Shown here: one piece after another, positions 5,525-5,618 of the stretch
How positions within the stretch are numbered: the first letter of the stretch is position 1
Layout: the number at the start of each line of letters is the position of its first letter
Source: an uncultured Pseudoflavonifractor sp.
Lineage (GTDB): Bacteria; Bacillota; Clostridia; Oscillospirales; Oscillospiraceae
NCBI GenBank assembly: GCA_947383685.1
Contig: CANDEE010000081.1
Location: 1-5,618 of the forward strand
Direction: 5' to 3'
Length of the DNA stretch: 5,618 nt
Notes under the pieces: model-generated
What the model saw: only the letters and a program-made list of their open reading frames with translations
Databases searched by the model: none
What the model was told of the DNA's origin: nothing
Position numbers and translations under genes: made by a program

Positions 5525-5557
5525 GGAAAGACGCCGCTGAACAAGCGGCGTCTTTCC
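5525..5557. terminator. Shared bidirectional terminator between yebC and rnpB
   Basis: A perfect 14-bp stem pairs 5525-5538 with 5544-5557 around the loop GAACA. It begins ten bases after the yebC stop. On the + strand its 3' arm ends TCTTTCC. On the - strand the arm runs into TTTCCTTTT (5521-5529 reversed), a better U-tract, so it should end rnpB well and yebC adequately. Confidence 0.85.
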
Positions 5558-5562
5558 ATATG

Positions 5563-5618
5563 TGCAAGTAAGCCTGTAAGCCGGGTTCTGTCCTTTAAGA
5601 CAGCCATCTATCTCGACG
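5563..5618 (-). ncRNA. rnpB: RNase P RNA, 3' end (partial)
   Basis: Read on the - strand the right edge contains ACAGAACCCGGCTTACAGG, the conserved 3'-terminal segment of bacterial RNase P RNA. The ACAGAA there (+ strand 5586-5591) is the 3' strand of the universally conserved P4 core. The preceding AGATAGATGGCTGTC stretch also fits this region. RNase P RNA is the catalytic RNA that cuts the 5' leader from precursor tRNAs. Only the last 50 or so bases are present; the 5' part lies beyond the window. The mature 3' end is placed near 5563 from the probable P1 strand (CAGGCTTACTTGC), whose partner is out of view, so this boundary is approximate. Class A or B cannot be decided here. The gene converges on yebC and uses the shared hairpin. 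Confidence 0.9.

Noticed and set aside
1..5618. CRISPR arrays, insertion sequences, tRNA genes, toxin-antitoxin pairs or an unknown defence system.
   Set aside because: No regularly spaced repeats, transposase, terminal inverted repeats or cloverleaf sequences were seen; the protein genes other than the partial one at the left edge all fit known chromosomal families.

Overview
The window looks like a chromosomal core region from an endospore-forming member of the Clostridia, probably a gut Oscillospiraceae/Ruminococcaceae-type bacterium. That rests on gene content and order (yajC next to a TIGR04086-type membrane protein, spoIIM followed by xerD, trmK followed by a NIF3 gene, a DUF1858 redox protein), on moderate GC, and on strong Shine-Dalgarno sequences with TTG and GTG starts. 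The genus is inference. Every protein gene lies on the + strand; only the RNase P RNA at the right edge is on the - strand.

Layout, left to right. Bases 1-52 hold the last codons of an upstream gene, possibly tgt. A sigma-A-type promoter then leads into yajC (TTG start at 157). A strong hairpin ends yajC, and its 3' arm also carries the ribosome binding site of a small four-helix TIGR04086-like membrane protein. About 330 bases without a gene follow (967-1296), with a weak terminator, an AT-rich block containing a Pho-box-like repeat, a probable promoter and a leader for spoIIM. spoIIM and xerD form a short operon closed by a terminator. A one-gene unit follows, with its own near-consensus promoter and terminator, encoding a 68-residue DUF1858 CxxC protein. 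trmK and a NIF3-family gene overlap by 13 bases. yebC has its own promoter and faces rnpB; one hairpin between them can terminate both.

The genes serve basic cell functions: protein export (YajC), engulfment in sporulation (SpoIIM), chromosome dimer resolution (XerD), tRNA m1A22 methylation (TrmK), translation or regulation (YebC) and tRNA 5' processing (RNase P). I see no mobile element, CRISPR array, defence island or clearly new system. The points most worth a second look are regulatory: the terminator/ribosome-binding-site overlap before the TIGR04086 gene, the Pho-box-like repeat upstream of spoIIM, and an atypical active-site hairpin in XerD.
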